From a virus, in IMG/VR virus record IMGVR_UViG_3300042691_031426, positions 1-58,893 of that record: DNA of 58,893 nt; one strand, 5' to 3'. The translations under genes were made by a program, and so were the position numbers. Shown piece after piece: positions 6,751-16,185 of the stretch. A model generated the notes under the pieces. It had not been told where the DNA came from, made no database searches, and worked only from the letters and a program-made list of their open reading frames with translations. Position 1 is the stretch's first letter; the number at the start of each line of letters is the position of its first letter.

Positions 6751-9700
6751 TGGTCACCCCCAGGATCGCCATCGGATCCTCTGCGGCCTTCTTCCTCTCG
6801 CGGGCCTTCTTGGCAGCCTCGCTCTGCAGGATGCGATACAAGAGGTACTGCCGCTTCTCCTGTGGGGAGAGCTTCGCCAGCTCCTCCGGCTTGATGAACA
6901 GGTTCTCGTAGGTGCTCATGCCCTTGGCCTGGTCCAGCAGCTGGTTCAGCGTCGTCCTCGCTGCGAGCCTGGCGGTGCGCTCCTGGTCAACGTCCTGCAC
7001 CTTCATGCCGGTCAGTGCGTTGAACAGGAACTTGGCCGCACGCTCCTGAGGGCCGATTCGCTGGTCCATAAGCTGGCGAGCCGCGCCGACGACGCGCGAT
7101 CCACCGGGGGCGTTAAAGACGATCTGGTCCAGGAGCCGGCCGCCAGGGAGGTCGTACTGCTCCGCCAGCGAGTACAGGTCAGACAGCTGTCGGCCGCTGT
7201 AGAACTGGCGGTTGGTGGCAAGCTCCAGCGGGGCCTTCAGGAGTGGGTTTGTCTGGCCAAGGATGTTCTGGCCGGTTTTGGTAAGCGTGTCTATCAGCCT
7301 GCCCGTCAGCGTGTTGCCCGTTCCTGGCGTGAACAGGTTCAGCAGGCCCTCATGCGGCAGGTCAATGTTTGTTAGGACTCGCGAGATGCCTGGGGTGTCA
7401 ACGCCAAGCAGCGGGAACGACGGGTCGATTGGGATCGCCGCCGACTGCCGCAGGTACTCAGGCGTAAAGCGATTCTCCGATGGCTCGGTCAGTCGGTTGA
7501 TCGTCCTGATGCTCTGCCCCATCAGGCCTGATGGATTGGTGAGCAGCTCCTGGGCGACGAGCGGCGTGATGCCCTTGGTGTATGAGTAGAAGGGCACCAG
7601 CCGCTTCAGAATGTCTCGCTCAAACGCGGTAAACGCCTCAGGCCGATAGTTGATCTGCGTCAGGTCAGCGACTGCCTTGGCTGCAGCGGGGGCGTCCCCC
7701 TTGCGGACGCGCGTCAGGTAGGTGCCGATGCGATTGAATGCGTCACTGCCCTCCGCGGCCCGGTCGCCAAGTTCTAGAAGCCAGTTGGCGTTGCCCTCGG
7801 AGGTGCGCAGCGATCCGAGATTCCAGGGAACTGGACTCCTGCGGATACGCCCGCCCATGCCCTGAAAGATTGGGCCCGCGCCGCCAGGAAATGTCTCGCG
7901 GTATGTCAGGTTGCTTGCTTGGCGACCAAGGTCGTCAGAGACGCCGCCTGAAGTTAGACCCTCAGCGCCTGAGTCAGACAGAAACTTGCGGACCCTGGCT
8001 TCCGCGAGTTGCTCCGCGCTTGGGCGCATGCCCGTTGGAAACAGCTCGTCGGCGCCATAGCCCGGCGCGGATGAAAGCCTGCGGGCCAGAGGGGCGTAGT
8101 TCCCTCCCTTGGCCTGCACTGCAGCGTACGCGTCCAGCGGGTTAAATGCGCCCTGCGTGAGGCCGGCAAATCCGCCAGAGTACATGTCGCGGTTGTAGCG
8201 GGCTGGCCATAACAACGCGAGCGACTTAAACCGCTGCGTGTAGTCGTCAATGACCTTGAGCAGTCCGGTCGCCTCTGCCGGTGCCCTGGCAGTCACCAGC
8301 CGCGTGTTCATCCGATCAACGAGATCGCGAGGGAACGAGTAGTTCGTCAGCAGCTCTTCAGGGTCAACCCCCATGCGGCTGGCAAGTGCCTGCACTCCGG
8401 ACGGGATGGCGTTCTCGTCAGCGCGTGAGACGAACCCAAGAGTCCCCAGTGCGTCGGCTGGCGAGTAGGCGTTTCCGCCAGGCACCATGTCGATGTGCCG
8501 ATTGATGGCGTTGCCGGCAAGCTCGTCCAGCAGCGTATCTGCGACAGCCTCTCTCCGCGAGGTGTTGCGGATCGCCGTGTACAGGTCGTTGAGCGAGTTG
8601 CCGTACCGAGGCAGTTGCTCAGTGGAGTACTGCAGAGGCGCCCGGCGAATGCTGTCGGCTAGGTCAATGTATGCCTCTTGGCGCCGCATCTCCGCGGCCA
8701 GCAACTTGTCGCCTTCATACCTCACGCCCTTGCGGGAAAGCATGTAGTCGTATGCGTCTTCGCCGCGAGCGATGGGGGCAAAGTCAGAGGCGTTGGTGGA
8801 CAGCCAGTCCTTCAGCACCCGTTCGGCCTGGTCGTTCGCCGTGACATTGCGGAGCTGTTTAGCCAGGTCCGGATCCTGGTACATCTTGTTCAGGACCCAG
8901 CGAGGGAAGGCGAGCGTGTAGTCCCTGCGGCCGGCCGTCGATGCGCCGCCAAGAGAGGCAACGGCCGTGTCCTTGAGCGGGATCGGCTTTGTTCCTTCAA
9001 ACCCACGGGCGTATCGCGGGCGGGCAGGCTCAACGCGCTGGCGAAAGAAGTAGTCGATGTCGTTAGGCGGCGTCAGTCGCTCCAGCGGAATGCCGAGACG
9101 CTCGGCGTTGGCTATCGACTCTCGCGTAAAGTCATCGGCAAGCTGCCGGACCCTGCGAGCGCCTGGCACGTTGTCGAACATCTGCAGGAGTTCGTCTGGG
9201 ATCTGGTCCAGCTGATTCTCCATCAGATTGCCGAATGCGTCGGCAACTTCTGCAGACCTGCCAAGCCCGGGCTGGATGGCTTCAAGGTCGCGCTGGAACG
9301 CGACGTCAGCAGCAGCGATGCGAGAATTCGCGGCCCGCTCCGCAAGCTGCTCGGCACGCGTCACCTTGCGGCCAAACATCTGGCCGGGCTCGTCTGTGAA
9401 CTGCTTTACCCGCCCGTCGAACATTGCCTGGGCCGTACGCAAGACGGGTCCGATGACCGGCGTGGCTCGCAGGTTGGTGCCAAGCCAGTCGCTGCCGCGG
9501 GCGAGGTAGTCGCCAACTGTGGACCCGTACATGTCGAACGCGTCATCCACCAGGCCTGGGAACCGGAGTGCGTTGCTGCGGGTCAGCGGGCTTTCCCAGA
9601 GTTCATCCGTCCCGCCTGCCTGGTTGAAGGCACGGCGGGCGGCATCCAGGGCCTCCCTGCGGGCCGTGTCTTCAGCGGACACCCGCAATGCAGTGTCGTC

Positions 9701-10315
9701 CAGGGCTCGGCCGGCCTGCCCGGCAGCCTCCTCGGCCATGTCGTCTGCAAGCGTGCGTGGCGTGCTGCCGCGGAGAAACGTCGCCACTCCCGTGTTGGGT
9801 ACAGCCCCAGTCTCGGCGGCGCGGGCGGCGCGCAGCACCAGGTCGTCGCCGGCCGTGCCCATGAGCCCAGCCCTGGTTGCGGCCTTGGCTGCGGCCGTGC
9901 GAGCGCCTGTTCCCAGAACGGCGGTCAGGCCAAGCGACGCGTATGTCAGTGGGTCCAGCAGAATCTCTGCACCCAAGCCTCCGCTGAAGTTCGCCCAGTT
10001 GTCATCCTCACCTGCGAGGCCGTACTGCCTCAGAAGCTCGCGGCCCGTGACGCGATCCTCGCTTGTATCCCACAGGGCCGACACGGCCTTGCCAAGCCCG
10101 CCTGACAAGCCGCCGCGGACGACAGCCCCAGGGGTGTCAAGCAGCCACCCAATCGCAGAAAGGCCTGACGAGCCCTGGTTGGCCAGCTCGCGGAGGAGAG
10201 AGGTCTTCTCTTCCTCCGGCATCAGGTCCGCGAGGGTGCGGCGCTTACGTAGTGGCGCTATGCCAAACGGGTCAATGTCGTCATCGTAGATGTCGAACAG
10301 AGGGGACTGCGACAT
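6743..10315 (-). CDS. Large virion-associated (ejection-type) protein, 1190 aa
   Basis: This is the largest protein of the genome. Its N-terminal 180 residues contain LLDTPGAVVRGGLSGG, NWANFSGGLGAEILLDPLTY and several alanine-rich helices, an arrangement I know from very large phage internal or polyvalent-type proteins. The middle has long helices and arginine-rich stretches. Near residue 920 ERDILKRLVPFYSYTKGITP resembles the FVPFYxFTRxNxP element of the same group. There is no tape-measure repeat. At the end of the virion block it most likely is an injected inner-core protein. The product of 36018-36794 looks like a truncated copy of its N-terminal part. Confidence 0.75.
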   Translation of the reverse strand: MSQSPLFDIYDDDIDPFGIAPLRKRRTLADLMPEEEKTSLLRELANQGSSGLSAIGWLLDTPGAVVRGGLSGGLGKAVSALWDTSEDRVTGRELLRQYGLAGEDDNWANFSGGLGAEILLDPLTYASLGLTAVLGTGARTAAAKAATRAGLMGTAGDDLVLRAARAAETGAVPNTGVATFLRGSTPRTLADDMAEEAAGQAGRALDDTALRVSAEDTARREALDAARRAFNQAGGTDELWESPLTRSNALRFPGLVDDAFDMYGSTVGDYLARGSDWLGTNLRATPVIGPVLRTAQAMFDGRVKQFTDEPGQMFGRKVTRAEQLAERAANSRIAAADVAFQRDLEAIQPGLGRSAEVADAFGNLMENQLDQIPDELLQMFDNVPGARRVRQLADDFTRESIANAERLGIPLERLTPPNDIDYFFRQRVEPARPRYARGFEGTKPIPLKDTAVASLGGASTAGRRDYTLAFPRWVLNKMYQDPDLAKQLRNVTANDQAERVLKDWLSTNASDFAPIARGEDAYDYMLSRKGVRYEGDKLLAAEMRRQEAYIDLADSIRRAPLQYSTEQLPRYGNSLNDLYTAIRNTSRREAVADTLLDELAGNAINRHIDMVPGGNAYSPADALGTLGFVSRADENAIPSGVQALASRMGVDPEELLTNYSFPRDLVDRMNTRLVTARAPAEATGLLKVIDDYTQRFKSLALLWPARYNRDMYSGGFAGLTQGAFNPLDAYAAVQAKGGNYAPLARRLSSAPGYGADELFPTGMRPSAEQLAEARVRKFLSDSGAEGLTSGGVSDDLGRQASNLTYRETFPGGAGPIFQGMGGRIRRSPVPWNLGSLRTSEGNANWLLELGDRAAEGSDAFNRIGTYLTRVRKGDAPAAAKAVADLTQINYRPEAFTAFERDILKRLVPFYSYTKGITPLVAQELLTNPSGLMGQSIRTINRLTEPSENRFTPEYLRQSAAIPIDPSFPLLGVDTPGISRVLTNIDLPHEGLLNLFTPGTGNTLTGRLIDTLTKTGQNILGQTNPLLKAPLELATNRQFYSGRQLSDLYSLAEQYDLPGGRLLDQIVFNAPGGSRVVGAARQLMDQRIGPQERAAKFLFNALTGMKVQDVDQERTARLAARTTLNQLLDQAKGMSTYENLFIKPEELAKLSPQEKRQYLLYRILQSEAAKKARERKKAAEDPMAILGVTNA

Positions 10316-10320
10316 GACGC

Positions 10321-12405
10321 CTATCCCACAAACCCGCCGTCTCCGCCATCTCCGCCTGGCGCAGTGGCGCCTGAGGGGGGCATGACGAGAGGCCTGTAGC
10401 CGTCTCCGAACATAGGATCAATAATTGACGGAACTTCAGTTACAGGGTCATATCCATTATCAATGAGTGCCTGCCTGGCGCGCGATCTTGCGATTTCAGG
10501 AGAGGCGGCGTTCCTCGCGGCCGTTGCGGCCAGTTTCCTTCCGTCGCGCACGCGAACGTCGGCTTGCAGCTGCTGCTGAATGCGCAACGCCTCAACACCT
10601 GCTGCGCCTTCGTTAAATCCCTGCCCGGTCGCCACCCGCAGGCCAAGCGCAGACAGCTCTTCATTGCGCCTGGCCTGCACATCAAGCGGCGTGGCTCCGC
10701 CGATGTCACCTCCGGTAAGCCTGTTTGCCAGAACCTGGTTTTGCCAGTCCTGCGGCATCATGCTCAGTGCGTTTGTATAGGCGATGGTTCCGCCAGGCCC
10801 GCCTGTCGGCTGGCCGCCAGCAAGCATGGCATTCCGGCGAACGCGTTGCACGCGCTCCAGCTTGTCGCTTTGCGAGCGAGTGGCTGCCATGTCCCGCAGC
10901 GGCTGGAAGGATGCCTGCGACCCCATGGCAATGTCGTTGGACGGATCGTCGTCCGCTTTGCTTGCTGCAACGCGGGCTTCAACAGCCGCCCTGGCCTCTT
11001 CGACTGGGATGCCGGCCTGCTCGGCAAGAGCCTTTAGCCGCTGGTTGATGGCGAACGGCGTACCGCCCTGTGCGCCACCCCAGTCTGCCGGGCGGGTGCG
11101 GTTCGCACGGGCTGCTCCGTCCGCAGTGTACTTGTATACGCGGCGAGGGCGGCCCGTGACGTCATCGACCGTAACCTCGTCGTAGCCTCGCTCCACAAGG
11201 TCCGGCCTCTTGCCTGGCACGCCAGGTCGGCCTTCGACATTGCCCTCAGGCTGGGCGTTCTCCATGTACCTAACGCCGGTTGGCGTCTGCACCGGGATGA
11301 AACCCCTAGCCATCATGTCGCGGTCGCGCTGGGAGTACTCGTACGCTCCCTCAGTAGCAACGCCTCCCTCTCTGGGGAGAGAGCGGGCGTTGTAGGCCGC
11401 AGCCTCGGCGTCACTCATTTCCCGCGACACTCGCGTGGGCACACCGCTGGCATCGTTGACGCCGGGAACGGTGGAGTTGGGGTACATCCTCTCGCTGCCC
11501 TGTCCGCCACGCAGGCGAGAGTCAAGCTCGGCGCTGGTGCTCGTCGTCCCTTCTCGCACGCCGCGGGACACTTCCACCTGAGCCTTGGCCCACGCGTCCT
11601 CAGGCTTCATCCGCATCTCCTGCACGTAGTACGTGGCAAGCGAACGGACCTTGTCAGGATTCAGCCCCTCAGAAACGGGGCGGCCTGCCCACGGATCATT
11701 GACGCGAGGCCGCGGAGCGGATGCAGAAGCGCCTCCGCGGCCGGGGCCCCGCATCAGTGCGAGCTGGGCACGCTGCCAGGCCTCCTCCGGCGGGATGCCG
11801 GGCATGGTGGCGGCAACTTCAGCGACGCGGGCCGGATCAAGCCCAGGCTCCACAGGAGGCATGCCTTGCGACGAGGCCGGCGATCCGAACGGAACCTCTC
11901 TGTCTGCCGGAAGCGGCAGGCTGGCACCAGATGTGCGGCTTTCAGGACGAGCGGCAGGGCGAGGTGCTTGCGACTGTGCGGCGGCACGCTCTCGCCGCCT
12001 CCAGGCGTCCTCTTCTTCCATCTGCGCCCGTTGGCGTGCATTGCCAGGGTCATAGCCTTGCTGGCGGAAGTACCCTTCCATGGCTACCTGCCGCTGTTCG
12101 CTGCGTGAGTACTGCGGCACCTCACGCTCGGCCATCTCAACGGCCATCTCTGGGGTATACGCCCCAGGGTTCTCCATCATGATCTGGTCGGCACGCTCTT
12201 CGACCGAAGCCCTGCGGTCCCACACAGGATATGTGTGGAAGCCGTGCGGATTCTGGCCTGGCGTCGTCCACTCGTCAGGGCGCACAACGGAGCCTGGGAT
12301 GTCCCTCAGGATGTCGTCTCGTCCGAACAGCTCCCGGGCCATGCGAAGGCGGTCGCGCTCCACCTGGGCGCCCCACGTTGCCTCGTCCATCCATCCGGCC
12401 GGCAT
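10321..12405 (-). CDS. Virion-associated hypothetical protein, 694 aa
   Basis: A long, hydrophilic, largely disordered protein rich in Arg, Pro, Gly and Ala with short helical islands, for example ADQIMMENPGAYTPEMAVEM. A short motif is repeated: PGIPPEEAWQRAQLALMRG (about 210), MKPEDAWAKAQVEVSRG (about 270) and GIPVEEARAAVEARV (about 480). There are no enzymatic motifs. It lies 5 bases upstream of the 1190-residue gene and 2 bases downstream of another virion-type gene, so it is probably an internal or injected protein. Confidence 0.65.
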   Translation of the reverse strand: MPAGWMDEATWGAQVERDRLRMARELFGRDDILRDIPGSVVRPDEWTTPGQNPHGFHTYPVWDRRASVEERADQIMMENPGAYTPEMAVEMAEREVPQYSRSEQRQVAMEGYFRQQGYDPGNARQRAQMEEEDAWRRRERAAAQSQAPRPAARPESRTSGASLPLPADREVPFGSPASSQGMPPVEPGLDPARVAEVAATMPGIPPEEAWQRAQLALMRGPGRGGASASAPRPRVNDPWAGRPVSEGLNPDKVRSLATYYVQEMRMKPEDAWAKAQVEVSRGVREGTTSTSAELDSRLRGGQGSERMYPNSTVPGVNDASGVPTRVSREMSDAEAAAYNARSLPREGGVATEGAYEYSQRDRDMMARGFIPVQTPTGVRYMENAQPEGNVEGRPGVPGKRPDLVERGYDEVTVDDVTGRPRRVYKYTADGAARANRTRPADWGGAQGGTPFAINQRLKALAEQAGIPVEEARAAVEARVAASKADDDPSNDIAMGSQASFQPLRDMAATRSQSDKLERVQRVRRNAMLAGGQPTGGPGGTIAYTNALSMMPQDWQNQVLANRLTGGDIGGATPLDVQARRNEELSALGLRVATGQGFNEGAAGVEALRIQQQLQADVRVRDGRKLAATAARNAASPEIARSRARQALIDNGYDPVTEVPSIIDPMFGDGYRPLVMPPSGATAPGGDGGDGGFVG

Positions 12406-12407
12406 GG

Positions 12408-13283
12408 CTATCTCCCGTAACGCTGACCAAGGATCCGACGGATCGCATCTCGCTGGTTCTCGCTGTCCAGCATGATCTCTGGGTCTTCAGTAAAAATGTC
12501 CGTTGCGCTGGGGGCGGCGTCCCGTATGTCTAAAGCCATTGCCGCAGCGATGCCGGAAACGTCATCCACCACTGGGGCGAAGTTTATCTCCCCGGTCATC
12601 TTTCCCAGGGCTTCGCCCATCTCCTGCCGCACGGCGCGTCGCTCGGCTGCACGCTGTTCATAGTCAGCGAACACTTCCTGCTCTTGCCGCATTCGGTCGC
12701 CGTACTGGCGGGCTGCCTCGCCAATCCCAAGCGCAGTCAGGCCGCCGGCCGCTGTCCCCAGTGCTGTGGTGCCCAGAGCCCCTGCGACAGCCTTGGCCTG
12801 GGCCCTCTGTCGCTCTGATGCGGCCACCTTGGCGAGCTTTTCGGCACGGGCATCGTCCGCCGCCTGGAACGCCAGGGCCGCCACCGACTGGGCTCGCTGC
12901 TCTGGGCTCAGCCTTTCAAGCCTTGCGGCCATAAGGGCATTAGACCGGATGGCGTCCAGGGCCTCGGAGGTCGGACCGTCCGCCGCCTGCATGGCCGACT
13001 CGCCAGCGGACGTCATAACACGCTGCTCGGCCCAGGAGCGGGGGCCTCCGATTGCGGCGTACTCCACCGACACCGGATCCAGCGCGGCTCGCGGCACATC
13101 GACCTGAACCTGCGGCGGACCCTCAAGTGCCTCCAGGCGGCGGGCGAGGTCGTCGATCATCTCCTGGGGACGGCCAAAATGAATGGCGTCCTTCAGGGCG
13201 GTGCGCGCAAGATTGATCGCCCGCTGGTCGGTTGCAGCCTCCTGGCCCATGCGGCGCAGGAAAGACGATACTGGGTCAGCCAC
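12408..13283 (-). CDS. Virion-associated hypothetical protein with a hydrophobic segment, 291 aa
   Basis: This protein is mostly alpha-helical, with many alanines and arginines. One hydrophobic, glycine- and alanine-rich segment near residue 165-185 (AVAGALGTTALGTAAGGLTA) could enter a membrane, as in ejection proteins that form a channel across the cell envelope. A charged coiled-coil-like helix follows (YGDRMRQEQEVFADYEQRAA). The gene overlaps the one upstream by 8 bases. The role is inferred only from composition and position. Confidence 0.6.
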   Translation of the reverse strand: MADPVSSFLRRMGQEAATDQRAINLARTALKDAIHFGRPQEMIDDLARRLEALEGPPQVQVDVPRAALDPVSVEYAAIGGPRSWAEQRVMTSAGESAMQAADGPTSEALDAIRSNALMAARLERLSPEQRAQSVAALAFQAADDARAEKLAKVAASERQRAQAKAVAGALGTTALGTAAGGLTALGIGEAARQYGDRMRQEQEVFADYEQRAAERRAVRQEMGEALGKMTGEINFAPVVDDVSGIAAAMALDIRDAAPSATDIFTEDPEIMLDSENQRDAIRRILGQRYGR

Positions 13284-13521
13284 GCTTCTTGTCCTTCTTG
13301 GAGGATTCGTCGTCCATGGCGATCTTGCTCACGGACCCGCGCTTCTCTTCCTGGAGATCGGCGTTGGCGAGAGGGTCGTTCTCGTCCTGGCCCAGCTGAT
13401 CCAGGACCTCCTTCTCTTCCTCGCCGTCTGTGGCGGACATGAGCTGCTGAATGATGCGTGCCATGGCGGACTTGGTGAGGTCGCCTGGGATTGCAACGCT
13501 AAACTTGGTTTGCTTGGCCAT
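13276..13521 (-). CDS. Small acidic/basic hypothetical protein, 81 aa
   Basis: The start at 13521 gives MAKQTKFSVAIPGDLTKSAM, followed by an acidic helical stretch (GEEEKEVLDQLGQDEND) and a lysine-rich end (SSKKDKKRG). Sequence before this ATG in the same frame is arginine- and proline-rich and is discarded. The charge pattern, acidic then basic, would suit a small virion cofactor. It sits between two other small genes of the ejection cluster. Confidence 0.65.
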   Translation of the reverse strand: MAKQTKFSVAIPGDLTKSAMARIIQQLMSATDGEEEKEVLDQLGQDENDPLANADLQEEKRGSVSKIAMDDESSKKDKKRG

Positions 13522-13523
13522 GA

Positions 13524-13943
13524 TTACCTCAAGAGTCCTCCAAGAAGATTCTCCACTAGCCCAAGGGCTGCACCTTGCCTCTGCATGGCGTCGGACTGAC
13601 GGCCATACGCACTCTGCTGCTGCAGCCCAGCGAGGGCCTGTGCATACTGTTCGTTTGCCTGCTGTCCCTGCAGCTGAAGCCCTGCGGTGTAGGACCCCTG
13701 TTGCAGGTTCTGCGAATACGCATCCGCGACGGCGTTTGCCATCTCGCTTGCGCCTTGTATGCCGGCCTGGTTCATCTGAGCGCCGCCAACGGATAGGCCT
13801 GGGCGGATCAGGTTGCCTCGCTTGAGGGCACCACGCGGGTCGCCAAGAGCAAGGGCCTGCGCTTGCTGGTTGTTGAACGCAGCCTCCATCTGCTGCGGGC
13901 TGATGCCAACTGGCGGTTGCGTGTGCAGGTTTACGTTGTTCAC
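13524..13943 (-). CDS. Gln/Ala-rich virion-associated protein, 139 aa
   Basis: The protein is rich in Gln, Ala and Gly and mostly helical: SPQQMEAAFNNQQAQALALG, then NQAGIQGASEMANAVADAY, then LQGQQANEQYAQALAGLQQQ. The composition matches the two proteins encoded just upstream, so all three may pack in the same internal structure. It overlaps the upstream gene by 4 bases. Confidence 0.6.
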   Translation of the reverse strand: MNNVNLHTQPPVGISPQQMEAAFNNQQAQALALGDPRGALKRGNLIRPGLSVGGAQMNQAGIQGASEMANAVADAYSQNLQQGSYTAGLQLQGQQANEQYAQALAGLQQQSAYGRQSDAMQRQGAALGLVENLLGGLLR

Positions 13944-14275
13944 GTGAACAGACCCTGTAGGAGCGGACTGACCGTGCCAAGCCGCGAGCTGGCTAGTTGA
14001 CGACGCTGCGACTCTGCCTGCGCCATCTGCTGAAGGCCAGACAGCGCCAGCTGCTGCTGAGCCTGCATCTTCTGGAGTTCAAAGTCGCCGGCCGCCTTGC
14101 TCGCCGCAACGTCGAACGACGCCGCGTTGGCGTCCCCGGCTGCGTTGAGAATGTCCTGCTGGTGCTGCCCATAGGAGGCGTACGGAGACTGCATCCGCAG
14201 GCCGGAAAGCGCATCAGATCGCTGCTGCTGCGTATATGGGGCCGGCGGATTGAAGCCAGAGTTGTAAGTAAGCAT
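13940..14275 (-). CDS. Gln/Ala-rich virion-associated protein, 111 aa
   Basis: The N-terminus is polar and aromatic (MLTYNSGFNPPAPYTQQQ); the rest is one long Ala/Gln-rich helix (ASKAAGDFELQKMQAQQQLA). Its TGA overlaps the start of the downstream gene by 4 bases, and its first base is shared with the stop of the upstream gene. It probably belongs with its neighbours to an internal virion assembly. No family is recognised. Confidence 0.6.
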   Translation of the reverse strand: MLTYNSGFNPPAPYTQQQRSDALSGLRMQSPYASYGQHQQDILNAAGDANAASFDVAASKAAGDFELQKMQAQQQLALSGLQQMAQAESQRRQLASSRLGTVSPLLQGLFT

Positions 14276-16143
14276 TAGTAGGGCCTCACCGCCGTGGCCA
14301 TCCGCCGTGGCCGCCTATCGTCCCCAAGGATTCGCGTGCCGGAAATGGACCGCCGTGGCTGCCTCATGCGATCCGCCGCATAATCTTCTTCCAGCATCCG
14401 CGCGGAAGGCCCGCGGCCGAGCATGCCCCTCACAACCGGATCGGCGTCCTGGCGGAGTCCGTCAAGAATCAGGCCAATCTGAGATGACGCACCGGCGAAC
14501 CCACTGTTAATGCCATCAACTGCCGCGCCAAATCCATCGCGAAGCTGTCCCATGGACGAACCAAAGCCGCTGCCGAGCTGCGACGTAACCTGGTCAAGCC
14601 CGCGACCCATGTCATTCCCAAAACCCGCCAGCTGGACCTGCGTTGCCGCGTTGCTTCGGCCCATCCTGCCTGCGGCATCTCGGTAGCCGTGTCGCATATC
14701 ACCCGTCATGCCGCCAAGCTGGGCCTGCGTGATGTTGTATGCGTTACCCATTTGCGACGCCGTATCGCCAAGGCCAGCACCCATCCCTCCTGCAAGTGAG
14801 CCGAGTTGCGACTGGGCGCCCCCATATCCGCTGGCAAGCATGGCAAGCAACTGCGACTGGTCTGACGGAGCGCGGTTCTGGGCAGAGTAAAACTGGTCCA
14901 TGCCACGCCCGGCAGAGCCGTACGCGTCACCAGCCAGGCCGCGCAAGCCCAAGAGCGACTGCTGGAGCATTGCCGCCGGCTGGCTACGCGACGAGTCATG
15001 CTGCGAGTTGGCGGAATTCATGCCAGCCGTGAAGTTTGACGTTAACGCTTGAGAGATGTCTGGCGACATGGCGTTGCGCTGCAGGGCATCAAGCCCGCCG
15101 AACGTCTGCCCCGCAAACATCTCCGGGCGACCGCCGCTGGCCCGCGTGGCCTGGACATTAAGCCCGCCACCGCCCGCAGCGCCGCCGTAACTGCCGCTCG
15201 CAATCGGACCGCCAGGCCCAGTGGCCGAAAAGCCCCCGTCTCCGGAGGAGCCGTACTCGTCTCTAAGCGACACGTTGGAATCGGAGAACAGGCTGGCGTT
15301 TGCCAGCCCCTGGCCGGCAGACGAGTAAGCAGCTCCAAGCTGGCCCAGCGCAGAATTGCGGCCGACACCGTAGCTAGAGAGGGCCTGCTGATTTGCCATT
15401 GCCATGTCTGCCATGGCCTTGTTGTAGGCAGACTGATTGGCACTCCACGCCCCCAATGCAGCGTTTGCGTTAGACCCGTAGGCCCCAAGAGCCGCAGAGC
15501 CGATGTTGCCAAGAGCACCCTGCCGAGCAGCCTCTGCCATGGCGTTGGCGCCGGCGATGTTGGACCGCTCATTCGCCGCGGCAGTCGCTGCGTTTCCAAG
15601 GGCGTTGGCATAGGAGCCGTACGCGTTGGCCGCACTACCGCCAAGCGAGCCCATGCCCTGCGTGTACCCGGTGTAGGCGTTCCCAAGCCCGCTGGTATAG
15701 GCCCCCTGAGATCCGGCCATGGTATTGGCAAGCGAGCCAAGGCCCTGCATGTACCCGCCGTAGGCGTTGCCAAGGTTGGCGCCGTACGCAGCGTTGTTGG
15801 TGGCCGCACTAGCCCCAAGGCCCCCAAGCCCTTGAGCGTAGTTGCCGTAGGAGCTGCCCAGGCCCTGAGAGTATCCGCCGTACGTTTGGCCGATGCCGCC
15901 AGCAAGTCCGGCATACGCGCTTGCAAGAGACGGCGCCGCAGAGGAGTAGGCGTTCTCAATGGCGCCCGCAAACGAAGCGGGCTGCGAGAACAGCGTGGAC
16001 AGGATCTCTGCCTGCGCGGCAGGGCGGCCCTGATTGGATGCGGCGTTCGCCATGGCGGTCGCCGTGGCCTGCTGGCCGCGTAGGGCGTTATCAGAATCCC
16101 TGTTCTTGGCGTCAACAAGTTGCTGCAGAAGGTTGTTGATCAT
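14275..16143 (-). CDS. Gly/Ala/Tyr repeat protein, probable internal virion protein, 622 aa
   Basis: Residues about 80-200 hold irregular repeats of the form G-N-A-Y-x-G-Y-x-Q-G-x-G-S-L, for example YGGYSQGLGSSYGNYAQGLG and GNAYGGYMQGLGSLA. A second repeat-like zone near residue 400-540 has Gln- and Gly-rich units with regular spacing (SQLGSLAGGMGAGLGDTASQ). The C-terminus is basic. The low-complexity pattern suggests a long flexible or helical-bundle structure. The position among ejection-type genes suggests an internal or tail-tip component. Confidence 0.6.
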   Translation of the reverse strand: MINNLLQQLVDAKNRDSDNALRGQQATATAMANAASNQGRPAAQAEILSTLFSQPASFAGAIENAYSSAAPSLASAYAGLAGGIGQTYGGYSQGLGSSYGNYAQGLGGLGASAATNNAAYGANLGNAYGGYMQGLGSLANTMAGSQGAYTSGLGNAYTGYTQGMGSLGGSAANAYGSYANALGNAATAAANERSNIAGANAMAEAARQGALGNIGSAALGAYGSNANAALGAWSANQSAYNKAMADMAMANQQALSSYGVGRNSALGQLGAAYSSAGQGLANASLFSDSNVSLRDEYGSSGDGGFSATGPGGPIASGSYGGAAGGGGLNVQATRASGGRPEMFAGQTFGGLDALQRNAMSPDISQALTSNFTAGMNSANSQHDSSRSQPAAMLQQSLLGLRGLAGDAYGSAGRGMDQFYSAQNRAPSDQSQLLAMLASGYGGAQSQLGSLAGGMGAGLGDTASQMGNAYNITQAQLGGMTGDMRHGYRDAAGRMGRSNAATQVQLAGFGNDMGRGLDQVTSQLGSGFGSSMGQLRDGFGAAVDGINSGFAGASSQIGLILDGLRQDADPVVRGMLGRGPSARMLEEDYAADRMRQPRRSISGTRILGDDRRPRRMATAVRPY

Positions 16144-16185
16144 GCATGGCTCCTACCTATAAGTGTCCCTGGTCGGCGGTTGGCG

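Noticed and set aside
15049-16083. Long plus-strand frame opposite the Gly/Ala/Tyr repeat gene
   Set aside because: It is an antisense image of a repetitive coding sequence, with Arg/Val/Gly-rich product and no ribosome site.
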